A stretch of 59,725 nucleotides of DNA from positions 1 to 59,725 of the forward strand of contig CAZKWE010000053.1 of assembly GCA_964556545.1 (NCBI GenBank), given 5' to 3'. Shown here piece after piece: positions 18,471-27,700 of this stretch (its first letter is position 1; each line of letters starts with the position of its first letter). The translations under genes were made by a program, and so were the position numbers. The notes beneath the pieces were generated by a model. That model ran no database searches, was not told where the DNA came from, and saw nothing but the letters and a program-made list of their open reading frames with translations. The DNA is from JALSKU01 sp964556545. GTDB lineage: Bacteria > Campylobacterota > Campylobacteria > Campylobacterales > JALSKU01.

Positions 18471-19426
18471 AAAATTTGATTATAGCAACAAGAGCCAGTG
18501 ACTTGGCTCTTTGGCAAGCATACCACATAAAAGAAAAAATTGAAAAAGAGTTTCCTTTTGTAAATGTTGAATTAAATAAAATAACAAGCAGAGGTGATAA
18601 AATACTTGATAAACCGTTGGCATTAATTGGTGGAAAAGGCCATTTTACAAAAGAACTTGAAGATGAAATGTTGGCGGGAAATGCAGATATGGCTGTGCAT
18701 TCGCTAAAAGATGTGCCGACTTTTATACCGGAAGGTTTGGAACTTATAGCGATTACAAAGAGAGAAGATCAAAGTGATGTTTTTTTGTCACATAAATACA
18801 AGAGCTTTGAGGAATTACCAAAAAATGCAATAGTCGGCACTACAAGTTTAAGGCGAAGAATGCAGTTAAAAGCCAAAAGAGCTGATTTGCAAATGAAAGA
18901 TTTAAGAGGAAATGTAAATACCAGATTAAGAAAATTGAAAGAGGGTCAGTTTGATGCAATTATATTGGCTTATATCGGGTTGCATAGACTTGATCTTCTA
19001 AAAAACATACCCTATGTTCAAAAACTTCCGGTTTCTATGATGCTTCCTCCTATGGGGCAGGCCGCTCTTGGAATAGAGATAGTTAGTAACAATGAAAAAC
19101 TTTATGAAATTGCTTCATTTTTAAACGATCCCGATACTGCACTTTGCACTAAACAAGAAAGAGACTTTGTAAGAGCCATAGGTGCAGGATGCTCATCTCC
19201 GGTTGCAGTTAATACAACCATAGAGAATGATAAAGTAATCATAAAAGCAATGATAGGTTATCCGGATGGTACTCATATACTCAAAGATGAGTTAAGGGCA
19301 AGCAGAGAAAGAGCTAATAATTTAGGTAATATGCTTGCATTTAATATGATAAAAAACGGAGCAATGGAAATATTAAAAGGTGCACAAAAGATAGCATTTA
19401 AAGAAGAGAGAGCACAAAGAATATAA
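18467..19426 (+). CDS. hemC: Hydroxymethylbilane synthase (porphobilinogen deaminase)
   Basis: HemC joins four porphobilinogen units into hydroxymethylbilane. The 319-residue product begins at the typical IATRASDLALWQA and has GGKGHFTKELE, HSLKDVPT, the arginine-rich TSLRRRMQL and LRGNVNTRL segments that hold the substrate carboxylates, and GAGCSSPVAV, whose cysteine carries the dipyrromethane cofactor. Start ATG overlaps the preceding stop by 4 bases. ubiD follows after a 29-base gap. The fold is complete and all key residues are present. Confidence 0.97.
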   Translation: MKNLIIATRASDLALWQAYHIKEKIEKEFPFVNVELNKITSRGDKILDKPLALIGGKGHFTKELEDEMLAGNADMAVHSLKDVPTFIPEGLELIAITKREDQSDVFLSHKYKSFEELPKNAIVGTTSLRRRMQLKAKRADLQMKDLRGNVNTRLRKLKEGQFDAIILAYIGLHRLDLLKNIPYVQKLPVSMMLPPMGQAALGIEIVSNNEKLYEIASFLNDPDTALCTKQERDFVRAIGAGCSSPVAVNTTIENDKVIIKAMIGYPDGTHILKDELRASRERANNLGNMLAFNMIKNGAMEILKGAQKIAFKEERAQRI

Positions 19427-19455
19427 AAAATTATAAATAAAATTGTGAGTAATAA

Positions 19456-21270
19456 ATGAAGAGAGTTATTGAACTGTTTAAAAAAAATAATCTTTTGAGA
19501 GTTATAGAAGATGAAGTAGATATAGATTTGGAAATAGCCCATATAGCTTATATAGAAGTAAAAAAAGAGAATTCAAAAGCACTATTGTTTACCAATCCTG
19601 TTTCCAAAAGACTTAATAAAAAATTTAAGATGCCGGTTTTAATGAATACTTTCGGCTCATATAAAGCTACTGAGCTTATATTTGATAAAAAGCCCGAGGA
19701 AATTGCCAATAATATCGAAGAGCTTTTACATTTGAAACCACCGCAAGGATTTGCTAAGAAAATTGAAATGTTTGCTAAGCTTTTTGAGCTTAGAAAAATT
19801 TTTCCAAAAAGAAGCACCAAAAAAGGCGAATGTCAAGAGGTTATAATTAAAAAAGAAAAAGTCAATCTTTTTGATATACCTGTTTTAAAGACATGGCCTG
19901 AAGATGGCGGTGCTTTTATAACTATGGGTCAAGTATATACCCAAAGTCTTGACGGTACAAAACAAAATCTCGGAATGTACAGACTTCAGGTTTATGAAAA
20001 AAATAGACTTGGAATGCACTGGCAAATACATAAAGATGCAGCCCATTTTTTTCACGAATATAAAAAAGCAGGTAAAAAAATGCCCGTATCTGTTGCTATT
20101 GGCGGAGACCCTCTTTATATATGGTGTGGTCAAGCTCCTATGCCAAACGGTATGTTTGAACTGCTTTTGTATGGTTTAATCAAAGAAGAAAATCCAAAAC
20201 TTGTCAAATCAATTACAAATCCTATTTATATACCAAGTGATGTCGATATAGTCATAGAGGGTTGGGTAGATCCGGCAAAATCGGAAATTGAAGGACCTTT
20301 TGGAGATCATACCGGCTACTATACTTTAAAAGAACCCTATCCCGTAATGGATGTAACTTGTATAACCTATAAAAAAGAACCCGTATATCAAGCAACAGTA
20401 GTTGGCAAACCGCCTTTGGAAGATAAGTATATGGGATGGGCAACCGAGAGGATTTTTTTACCACTTTTAAAGACTACGACTCCTGATCTTATAGACTATA
20501 GAATGCCTGAAAACGGTGTTTTTCATAACTTGATTCTTGCAAAGATGAATGTTATGTATCCGGGTCATGCCAAACAGTTTATGCATGCTTTTTGGGGAGT
20601 AGGGCAGATGAGTTTTGTTAAGCATGCCATATTTGTTGCAAATGATGCACCGGAACTTGGGAATTATGAACAATTGAGTGATTATATACTTGATAGAATC
20701 AGCAAGGATAATATCATAATAAGCGAAGGTGTGTGTGATGCACTTGATCATTCAAGTCCAAGTTATGCTTATGGCGGAAAGCTTGGTATCGACTGTACAA
20801 GCGATAATGTAAATTTTCCAAAAAAAGAGATTATTAGTGATGAAAAACTATTTGAAAAGATACAGCAAATTTCAAAAGATGTAATTGAAATAAAACAGTA
20901 TAAAACATATACCAAAACCCCTGTAACAGTTTTGAAAATTAAAAAAACAGAACCGGTTGTCAAGTTGTATGAAAAACTTAAAGAGATAAAACAGTATACA
21001 AAATTACTTATATTTGTAGATGATAAAAAAAATAATTTACATAATCCATATATGCTAATTTGGAGAGTTGCAAACAATATAGATGCAAAAAGGGATGTTT
21101 ATCTTGAAGAAGAGTTTATAGGTGTAAATGCAACTGATAAAAACAGCTTAGACGGTTATGATAGAGAATGGCCGGGGGATACTGACTGCGATGAAAATGT
21201 TATACAATTGCTTCAAAAGAGAAACCTTGTAGATATAAATAAAGAATTTCTTGAAAAGTTTTATATTTAG
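19456..21270 (+). CDS. ubiD: UbiD-family decarboxylase
   Basis: A 604-residue member of the UbiD family, which uses prenylated FMN made by UbiX to decarboxylate aromatic or unsaturated acids. Family hallmarks are GMYRLQVYEKNRLGMHWQ, VAIGGDPLYIW, EGPFGDHTGYYT (metal and cofactor ligands) and the C-terminal acidic region. Campylobacterota make menaquinone by the futalosine route, in which a late UbiD/UbiX-type decarboxylation is expected; the nearby polyprenyl synthase supports a quinone role. No ubiX is in the window. It ends the long plus-strand run, 17 bases from the convergent flagellar genes, the same boundary as ubiD/flaG in C. jejuni as I recall, though the flagellar genes are inverted here. 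Confidence 0.9.
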   Translation: MKRVIELFKKNNLLRVIEDEVDIDLEIAHIAYIEVKKENSKALLFTNPVSKRLNKKFKMPVLMNTFGSYKATELIFDKKPEEIANNIEELLHLKPPQGFAKKIEMFAKLFELRKIFPKRSTKKGECQEVIIKKEKVNLFDIPVLKTWPEDGGAFITMGQVYTQSLDGTKQNLGMYRLQVYEKNRLGMHWQIHKDAAHFFHEYKKAGKKMPVSVAIGGDPLYIWCGQAPMPNGMFELLLYGLIKEENPKLVKSITNPIYIPSDVDIVIEGWVDPAKSEIEGPFGDHTGYYTLKEPYPVMDVTCITYKKEPVYQATVVGKPPLEDKYMGWATERIFLPLLKTTTPDLIDYRMPENGVFHNLILAKMNVMYPGHAKQFMHAFWGVGQMSFVKHAIFVANDAPELGNYEQLSDYILDRISKDNIIISEGVCDALDHSSPSYAYGGKLGIDCTSDNVNFPKKEIISDEKLFEKIQQISKDVIEIKQYKTYTKTPVTVLKIKKTEPVVKLYEKLKEIKQYTKLLIFVDDKKNNLHNPYMLIWRVANNIDAKRDVYLEEEFIGVNATDKNSLDGYDREWPGDTDCDENVIQLLQKRNLVDINKEFLEKFYI

Positions 21271-21287
21271 AGATATTTTTTCAGAAA

Positions 21288-21512
21288 TTACTTTAAAAAT
21301 TCTTTTGTTTTTTTAAGTTTTTGCATTTGAGAAAGTATCTTGTTTTTTTCATTTTTTAAAAGATCATTTGCCTGTTTTATGAGAGCCAGAGCCGTCTGGC
21401 TCTCTTGAAGAGTTTTAAATATCGGAATTTTGTGGCTCAATGCTTCAATTTGTTCAAAATTTTCATTTATAATTGCCAGCTTTAAAGAGTCAATCCAAAT
21501 TTTTTTTTGCAT
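21288..21512 (-). CDS. Small FliT-like protein after fliS (candidate)
   Basis: A 74-residue, fully helical, lysine-rich protein (LLKNEKNKILSQMQKLKKTKEFLK). It overlaps the end of fliS by 23 bases and is the last gene of flaG-fliD-fliS. FliT, the export chaperone of FliD, typically occupies this position and is small and helical, but sequence similarity cannot be shown by eye. A small hypothetical gene after fliS is also found in C. jejuni (Cj0550 from memory). Confidence 0.5.
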   Translation of the reverse strand: MQKKIWIDSLKLAIINENFEQIEALSHKIPIFKTLQESQTALALIKQANDLLKNEKNKILSQMQKLKKTKEFLK

Positions 21513-21870
21513 TTATCTCTCTCCAGGCTTCTAAAAGTCCTTTTACTACTTTGTTTACGGTTGCTAAATCCTCTATGGAATTTTTTGCATTTGCCAATGA
21601 AAGCAGTTGAATTTGATAAGAGTACAATCCGTTTAAATATTTGGCAACTTCTCCACCGTTAAAATTTAATGAATTGATCAATTCTACAAAGATATCTACC
21701 GATCTGTTAATCCAGTATGATTTTCTTTCATAATTTTTTTGCTCTATGGCTTTTTTTGCCTGAAAATTAAATCTAAGTATTCCTTCATATAACATTTCGA
21801 TTAGTTTTTCTTTTGATTCGATGGATATATTGTTTTGTGTATATTCACTATATGCCAAATTAGTTCTCAT
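21490..21870 (-). CDS. fliS: Flagellin export chaperone FliS
   Basis: FliS binds the C-terminus of flagellin in the cytosol, stops premature polymerisation and brings it to the export gate. The 126-residue product has the family opening (AYSEYTQNNISIESKEKLIEMLYEG), the VDIFVELINSLNFNGGEVAKYL region and LYSYQIQLLSLANAK, all in the expected order. It follows fliD after 12 bases, with AAAGGAT upstream of its ATG. It is read as part of the sigma-28 operon beginning at flaG. Confidence 0.94.
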   Translation of the reverse strand: MRTNLAYSEYTQNNISIESKEKLIEMLYEGILRFNFQAKKAIEQKNYERKSYWINRSVDIFVELINSLNFNGGEVAKYLNGLYSYQIQLLSLANAKNSIEDLATVNKVVKGLLEAWREINAKKNLD

Positions 21871-21882
21871 GATTATATCCTT

Positions 21883-23256
21883 TTATTGTTTTGTAGTTAA
21901 GAAATTTTGTATTTGCATCTGCAAAGATTGTGACTGTGCATTGAATGTTGAAATGATATTGTCATATGCTGCAAATTTTTTTGCCAATATATTGTATTTG
22001 TTTTCAATTTGTTTTGTCTGTTTGTCTTTTTGTTCCTCAAGATTTTTTAAATTTTCGTCAAGATATGTCTTATACAGTTTTATTTCACTGTTTTGGTCCA
22101 TAAAGATTGATTCTAATTTATCGTTTAAGTTTGCAAAAAGTCCTTTTTCCGGGTGTGTGTCGGTTTCTCCTTTGAAAAAATCCCTAACACTATTCGGATC
22201 AGTTTGTATTTTATTCTCAAGTACCGATTCGTCAAGTTCTAAATGCCCTGTACTGTTTTGTGTAATACCAAAATCAGCCAAAGATTTATTTGAACTGTCA
22301 AAACTAAATATGGTATTGTTTATATCGTATTTTATGCCTCTAATTTGACTTACACCTTGAAAAATACCCTGTTCTTTTGTCTTAATGTCATATTTTGTAG
22401 CTGCATCAAGGTTATCTACAAGGTTATTGTAGGCTGAAATAAAAGATTTTACCGTATCTTTTAAAGTATCCGTATCTTGTGATATTTTTATAGTGGTTTT
22501 TCCCGTATCGATCAGTTTTATTTCAACTCCCGCAACCAAATCATTTATATCGTTTGTACTTCTTGTGATATTGACACCGTTAAAAGTAAAATTTGCATCT
22601 TGTGCACCGTTGCCAACAGTTGTCAAAGACAAATCATCAGCTGCCGTACCGCCACCTGTTGAACTGATGGTTATAGCATTATCGGCTCCTGTTTCTGCAG
22701 ATTTGATAATCAACTTATACGGATCATCACCACCTACATTTAAGATAGAAGCAGTTATTTTACCGTTAGAGTTCTCATTTATTAATTGTTTTAATTGAGA
22801 AATAGTAGTGTTTTGATCTACTGAAATGCTAAAATTATCACCATTTGCCAATTCAAATTTAAGTGTATCGGCTCCGTCTGTAAAAGTACTTGTCTCTTGA
22901 TTGAAAGATTTTGACTCTTTTATATCATTTGTTGCTATATTTGTTATATCAAGATTGATAGACTGAGAAGGGGTGCCGTCTACAACTGTAGCAGTTGCCG
23001 AACTTCCGGTTATATCAGTAGAAACTTTCGAGTAAATACTATCATATGACAAAGTACTTGCACTACCTTTTAGAGTAGCTAAGAGTGTAGTCAAGTTTGC
23101 TAAAGAATCTTCTCTTTTTTTATCAAGTGAAATTTTTTTATCAAGCGGTTTTATAAGAGCATCTTGATCGGCTTTTTTCAACTTATCTATAATATCATAA
23201 CTAAGAGCTCCCTGACTACCGAGTCCCAAACTGCTTAAAGCACCAAAATCACCCAT
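21883..23256 (-). CDS. fliD: Flagellar filament cap protein FliD
   Basis: FliD (HAP2) caps the growing filament and assists flagellin insertion. The 457-residue product starts with LSSLGLGSQGALSYDIIDKLKKADQ, the normal FliD N-terminal helix, has a Ser/Thr/Asp-rich variable middle (about 100-300) and ends in the long coiled coil (about 390-455) that packs into the filament. It lacks a signal peptide, as expected for a type III export substrate. At 457 residues it is shorter than the Campylobacter FliD (about 640 residues), so the outer variable domains are reduced. It follows flaG by 3 bases. Confidence 0.94.
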   Translation of the reverse strand: MGDFGALSSLGLGSQGALSYDIIDKLKKADQDALIKPLDKKISLDKKREDSLANLTTLLATLKGSASTLSYDSIYSKVSTDITGSSATATVVDGTPSQSINLDITNIATNDIKESKSFNQETSTFTDGADTLKFELANGDNFSISVDQNTTISQLKQLINENSNGKITASILNVGGDDPYKLIIKSAETGADNAITISSTGGGTAADDLSLTTVGNGAQDANFTFNGVNITRSTNDINDLVAGVEIKLIDTGKTTIKISQDTDTLKDTVKSFISAYNNLVDNLDAATKYDIKTKEQGIFQGVSQIRGIKYDINNTIFSFDSSNKSLADFGITQNSTGHLELDESVLENKIQTDPNSVRDFFKGETDTHPEKGLFANLNDKLESIFMDQNSEIKLYKTYLDENLKNLEEQKDKQTKQIENKYNILAKKFAAYDNIISTFNAQSQSLQMQIQNFLTTKQ

Positions 23257-23259
23257 AAA

Positions 23260-23640
23260 TTATCCTTTTTTATCAAAAATCATACCTATGATTTCTTTCA
23301 TTTTTTCAGCTAATTTCATTGTCTCTTCAGAAGGAATTTTTCTGATGAGTTTACCTGTATTTTTCTCTGTTACATCAACAAACATAGTATCAATTTTGTC
23401 ATTAAAGCCAAATTTTATATTGATATTTAGTGAATCCATTTGGTCATTCAATCTTTTGACCGTATTGTTTAAATGTTGTTGAATATCTTTTTTATCCCGT
23501 TTGTTTTTTATCTCACTGCTTGTAGTGGTTGTATTTTGCTGGATTTGCTGTTTTTTTTGCAAATCAGATGTTTTAGCATGATCAGCATTGTAACTCGTTG
23601 TAGAGTCTATTTGCTTGCTTACGACATTAAATATATCCAT
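23260..23640 (-). CDS. flaG: FlaG family flagellar protein
   Basis: A 126-residue protein with a polar, glutamine-rich N-terminal half (to about 55) and the FlaG domain (about 55-125): LNDQMDSLNINIKFGFNDK followed by VTEKNTGKLIRKIPSEETMKLAE. FlaG is thought to limit filament length; flaG mutants in Campylobacter have long filaments. A GTG lies three bases upstream, but the ATG at 23640 is better placed after AAGGAG (7-base spacing). It is the first gene of flaG-fliD-fliS-fliT-like and has a sigma-28 promoter 37 bases upstream. Confidence 0.9.
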   Translation of the reverse strand: MDIFNVVSKQIDSTTSYNADHAKTSDLQKKQQIQQNTTTTSSEIKNKRDKKDIQQHLNNTVKRLNDQMDSLNINIKFGFNDKIDTMFVDVTEKNTGKLIRKIPSEETMKLAEKMKEIIGMIFDKKG

Positions 23641-23676
23641 CACTTAACTCCTTTTGCTTTTGATTGCTTATCTCTA

Positions 23677-23703
23677 ATATCGTCAATTGTATTATAAACT
23701 TTA
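23677..23703 (-). promoter_or_regulatory. Sigma-28 (FliA) promoter of the flaG operon
   Basis: Read on the minus strand: TAAAGTTT, an 11-base spacer, then GACGATAT. The enterobacterial sigma-28 consensus is TAAAGTTT-N11-GCCGATAA, so the -35 is identical, the spacing exact and the -10 matches six of eight bases. Predicted transcription starts near 23670, about 30 bases before the flaG ATG. Late-class control is expected for this filament operon. Confidence 0.82.
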
Positions 23704-23746
23704 GAAAATTTTTGGTACAATAAAAGAAAAAATCAAAGGGTAGTGT

Positions 23747-24109
23747 TTGAAGATATCTATAATGTGTGATTCTTTGCTGTTGCAAAACAGTTTGGAAATT
23801 TTTTTAAGAGAGTATTTATCATCATACAAACAGTGTGAACTGGTGCTTAGTGATAAAAAGAGAGATTTGCAAAAACCCGTTATTGTTATAAATTCATCAA
23901 ATGACTCAGATATCAAAATACCATTTTCCAAATCATCATTGCTATTGGGGCTTCAAGAACTTTATAGATTAAAATATCCGGCAAAAGATAATAAAAATAA
24001 AAATATAAAAAAAGACAAACTTTGGAAATTGGAAAGAAAGATAGACAAATTGACACTTCAGTTTAGAGAAAATCTTATACAAACCATCAGGGATTTTTAT
24101 GAGGAATAA
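23747..24109 (+). CDS. Hypothetical protein upstream of rsmD (Cj1460-position)
   Basis: A 120-residue protein I do not recognise. It starts at TTG behind AAAGGG and has no membrane segment or signal peptide. The N-terminal part (MKISIMCDSLLLQNSLEIFL) looks like the first beta-alpha unit of a small receiver-like fold, with the loop VIVINSS further on; the C-terminal third is lysine-rich and helical. It overlaps rsmD by 11 bases. In C. jejuni a small hypothetical gene precedes the rsmD homologue and flgI, as I recall, so it may belong to a conserved flagellar neighbourhood. TACAAT at 23716-23721 is a possible -10 box. Confidence 0.6.
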   Translation: MKISIMCDSLLLQNSLEIFLREYLSSYKQCELVLSDKKRDLQKPVIVINSSNDSDIKIPFSKSSLLLGLQELYRLKYPAKDNKNKNIKKDKLWKLERKIDKLTLQFRENLIQTIRDFYEE

Positions 24110-24674
24110 ACTTTTTACAGCTATTAGCGGTGGAAAATACAAAGGTAAAAAATTATTGCTTCCTCCTTTATCATCAACAAGAAGCACAAAATCAATCATT
24201 AAAGAATCGTTTTTTAATACTGTGCAGTTTGAAATAATACAAAAAAATTTTATAGAACTGTTTGCAGGCAGTGGATCGATGGGACTTGAAGCAATCAGCA
24301 GAGGTGCAAAGAGAGCTTATTTCGTAGAAAAAGACGAAAATGCCTATGAAATACTATTGCAAAATATAGCAAGCTTAAATGTGGAAGATAAGTGCAGTGC
24401 CGTATATGGTAATACTTTTGTAGAATTTTACAATATAATAGAAAATATAGAAGAAAAAAGTTATTTTTATTTTGATCCTCCTTTTGAAATAAGAGATGGC
24501 ATGAATGAAATATATGAAAAATGTTATCAGCTTATAAAAAATATTCCGACTCAAAAATGCGAACTTATAGCCATAGAGCATATGAGCAGTATCGTGCCAC
24601 ATAGAGAAATTGGCAGTTATAAAATGCAAAAAAGTAAAAAATTCGGAAAAACAACAATAAGCTATTATAGATAA
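24099..24674 (+). CDS. rsmD: 16S rRNA (guanine966-N2)-methyltransferase RsmD
   Basis: RsmD methylates G966 of 16S rRNA in the assembled small subunit. The 191-residue product shows the expected order: AISGGKYKGKKLLLPP at the N-terminus, TRSTKSIIKESFFNTV, the SAM motif ELFAGSGSMGLEAISRGA and the catalytic DPPF (YFDPPFEI). Start ATG lies within the end of the preceding gene. In C. jejuni the homologue (Cj1461, listed as a DNA methylase) is directly followed by flgI; here an oppositely oriented 6.2-kb operon separates them. Confidence 0.93.
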   Translation: MRNKLFTAISGGKYKGKKLLLPPLSSTRSTKSIIKESFFNTVQFEIIQKNFIELFAGSGSMGLEAISRGAKRAYFVEKDENAYEILLQNIASLNVEDKCSAVYGNTFVEFYNIIENIEEKSYFYFDPPFEIRDGMNEIYEKCYQLIKNIPTQKCELIAIEHMSSIVPHREIGSYKMQKSKKFGKTTISYYR

Positions 24675-24730
24675 TATTTATTGATATTTAAAAATATTGC
24701 ATTTGGTTTGATGCTGTATTGTAAATATTG

Positions 24731-27700
24731 TTATTTGATTGACCAGAATCTTCCTCCTATTGTCTTTTCAATCTCAACTTTTCCATTTTTAACCGAAACT
24801 TCTTCCTGCACAGATGATTTCTCTTCGTGTGTAATGTCATCATCATATATCTCGGCAATTATATTTAGATTATAAGATACTTTGTATTTGCCATTTCCTT
24901 CAGGCTGTATATTTAATCCTGAAATTTTATACTCTATCTCATCAAAAACTCTAAAAGTTCTATTTAGATTATCTTCCAAATCAGATATATCTCCACCGGC
25001 ATATGACCAATCAGGAGAAAGAAAACTAACTACTCTACTCTCATCTTTTGACTCATAAGCCTCTTTAAAAGCTCTGTAAAAATCTTCTATTTTACGCTTG
25101 TCCTCTTCAGATAGACGGGAGGAGAGTCTTATATTTTTATTTATAGTAGGTTTTGCAACGGTTGATTTGCCAATCGAAATAGTAATAGCAGCATGAGTCA
25201 ATTTTGAATTTGCTTCAGGGTGCTGAAACCACACAATCCCTGCTTTGTGCTCCTTGTTGTATAGTTTTTTAATCCCAAATCCAAATTTTTTCAAGAGAGC
25301 TTCCGCCTCTTTTTCAGTTTTTCCGACAACAGATGGTACTTTGTCTAACAATTTATAAACATATAGAGTGACAGTTGATCCGTTTTTTACTTTTGTCTTG
25401 TACGGAGGAACTGTCTTTTGTACCACTCCGTTTAAGGTAGAGAGGGCTGTATGTACATTCACTATCTTATAGTTCAAATTCTTTACATATTTTTTAAGCA
25501 AATCTATAGCTTTGCTTTTTGATATGCCAGTCAATTTTGGCACGGTTACAAGATTTGAATACTTATATACCGTGATATTTACTGTTGAATTTGGTTTTGC
25601 TTCTACCCCGGATTTTGGAGTTTGGGATTTGACTTTGTTATTTAAATTTTTATTGTCTGTTATATAGTATGTCACTCTCTCTTTAAAACCGTTTTTTCGG
25701 ATGATTTTTATGGCCGTATCTTTACTAATTGCAACAACAGAAGGCACCAAAGAGTGCAGAGAATAAACCGAAAATGTAACTATCGAACCCCTCTTGACGA
25801 TAGTTCCCCAAGGAGGAGTTGAGCCTGGTTTAATCTTTCCGTTTAAGCTTGAAAATTTTGTACTCTCGTAGATAACTTTTGGTATGAGACCGGCATCTTT
25901 TATCTTTTTAATGGTTGCATCAACTGTTGTTGCAAGTGCCGGAACTTTGACTATATCTGATTTTGTGGGTGGATTTTTTTTGACATTTTCCGGTAGTTTT
26001 TGATTTGGTTTCAATTTAACAGTTAAAAATATCGTACTGTCATATCCATACTGACATCTGCTACCTCCTCTAGGAGATGTTGCTATCACGGTTCCAGCCG
26101 GTAAAGATGTGACATGTTTAACATACGACGAAGCCTCGCTTTCAAATCGTATATCTCTAAATCCTTTCTTTACTAAAATACTCTTTGCAATCTCAGGAGT
26201 AGCACCTAATACACTTGGCATTATCGGCATCTCTTGAGCATTTATGTCTGCTACAAGCAGTGTCATTCTCTCTGATTTACTTCTCACAACACCTATGGCA
26301 GGATCATCCATCTGCCCCAACACATCCAATACAGTTCCATCAATTGCACCTATCTTTTTCTCTTTTTTGACCGTAACATTTGTAAAGCCCAATTCTTTCA
26401 TCTCTTTTCTGGCATCTTTTATGGTTTTTCCACGAATATCAGGAGGTACGATGGCTTCATCCGATCTCATTTTTGGTATATAGACTTTTTTTCGGCAAAA
26501 AAGCTTGACTGTTTGAAATGTTTTGATCTTGCTTCCCCAAGCAGGATCTGATCGAACAAGTATATTTCCCTCTTTATATGATCTGTTTTCTACCTTCTCT
26601 GTTTTAAAATAGACCTTTCCTAATCTTGCTTTTAGTTTTTCAATATCTTTGTTTATGCCATCGCACTTTCTATTTTCCCAGTTTGGCAATATAGTCTCTT
26701 TTAGTTTTATCGTCGCTATCTTTACTTCAGAACCAGGAGCTATACAACTTATCTTCTCATCAAGAACTTTACCCTCTGCTATCTTATAAACAGATTTGTG
26801 ATTTTTTATATAATTCAATACATCCACATAGACAACTTTTGGTTTAAAACCGGCTCTCTTTAGTTTTGTGAGAGCATTGTTTATATCTTGATTTTTAACA
26901 TTTGGAGGATAGATACATTTTATAAGTTTGTAAACTTTTACATGTACTTTGGTAGGTCGAAACAGTATAGTTCCCGCTTTGACATCTTGATAATAAATTT
27001 TACCATCAAGTTTTCTGTTTTTTGCATTTTCTGCTATCTTTTTATAGGTTGGAGTTATGATGAGATATCTGTTTTGCTTAGCCTTTTGTAAACTCCACCC
27101 CTTGGTTAAATCAGGCATTTTAATCTTTGGAAAAGCATAAATCTGCACACCTATATATCTTGGTTTTTTGATTAAAGAGCCAGCCTTTATGCTTTGAGAA
27201 AATATCTTTCCATAGAGTTTAGGATTGGTTGTTTTTTTATATATATCTTGAATATATCCTATGGGAAGTTTGTATTTTTTTATCTTCGCCTTCGCTTCTT
27301 CTAATGTTAGCCCTTTAAGGTTTACCATTTTTTTTATCGGACCGGCATATTTATAAACATATAGTGTCAAAAGCACATTTCCATTTGCATCATACAAAGT
27401 GCTGCCACTTGAAGCATAACTTCTGTTTTTGCTTGGACCTTGCACCCATACTCTTTTTGTTTTTGAGCCAGAAAAAGAGGGAACAGTAATAGTTTCATAA
27501 TGCCCGTAAGAACTATCGTGTGTACTGCCTCCAGCAGAAGCAGGTGAACCTTTTGCAACGATAGTTTGTCCAGGATTTATGCTTTGTTTATAGATTCTGT
27601 TATATTTATCTGATGTAGTTGGAGTGTATAAAATCTTCAATGATATATTGGAATTTTTTAACTCTTTTTTTACTTCATCTATCCCTTTGCCTATAAAATC

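Noticed and set aside
24673..24698. AATATTT...AAATATT inverted repeat after rsmD as a terminator or insertion-site repeat
   Set aside because: A pure A/T stem of 7 bp with a long loop is expected by chance in this DNA, and no matching copy was found at the other end of the accessory operon.
24681..24875. 64-codon plus-strand frame after rsmD
   Set aside because: Most of it is antisense to the conserved NTF2-like end of the PASTA protein, and it lacks a convincing ribosome binding site.
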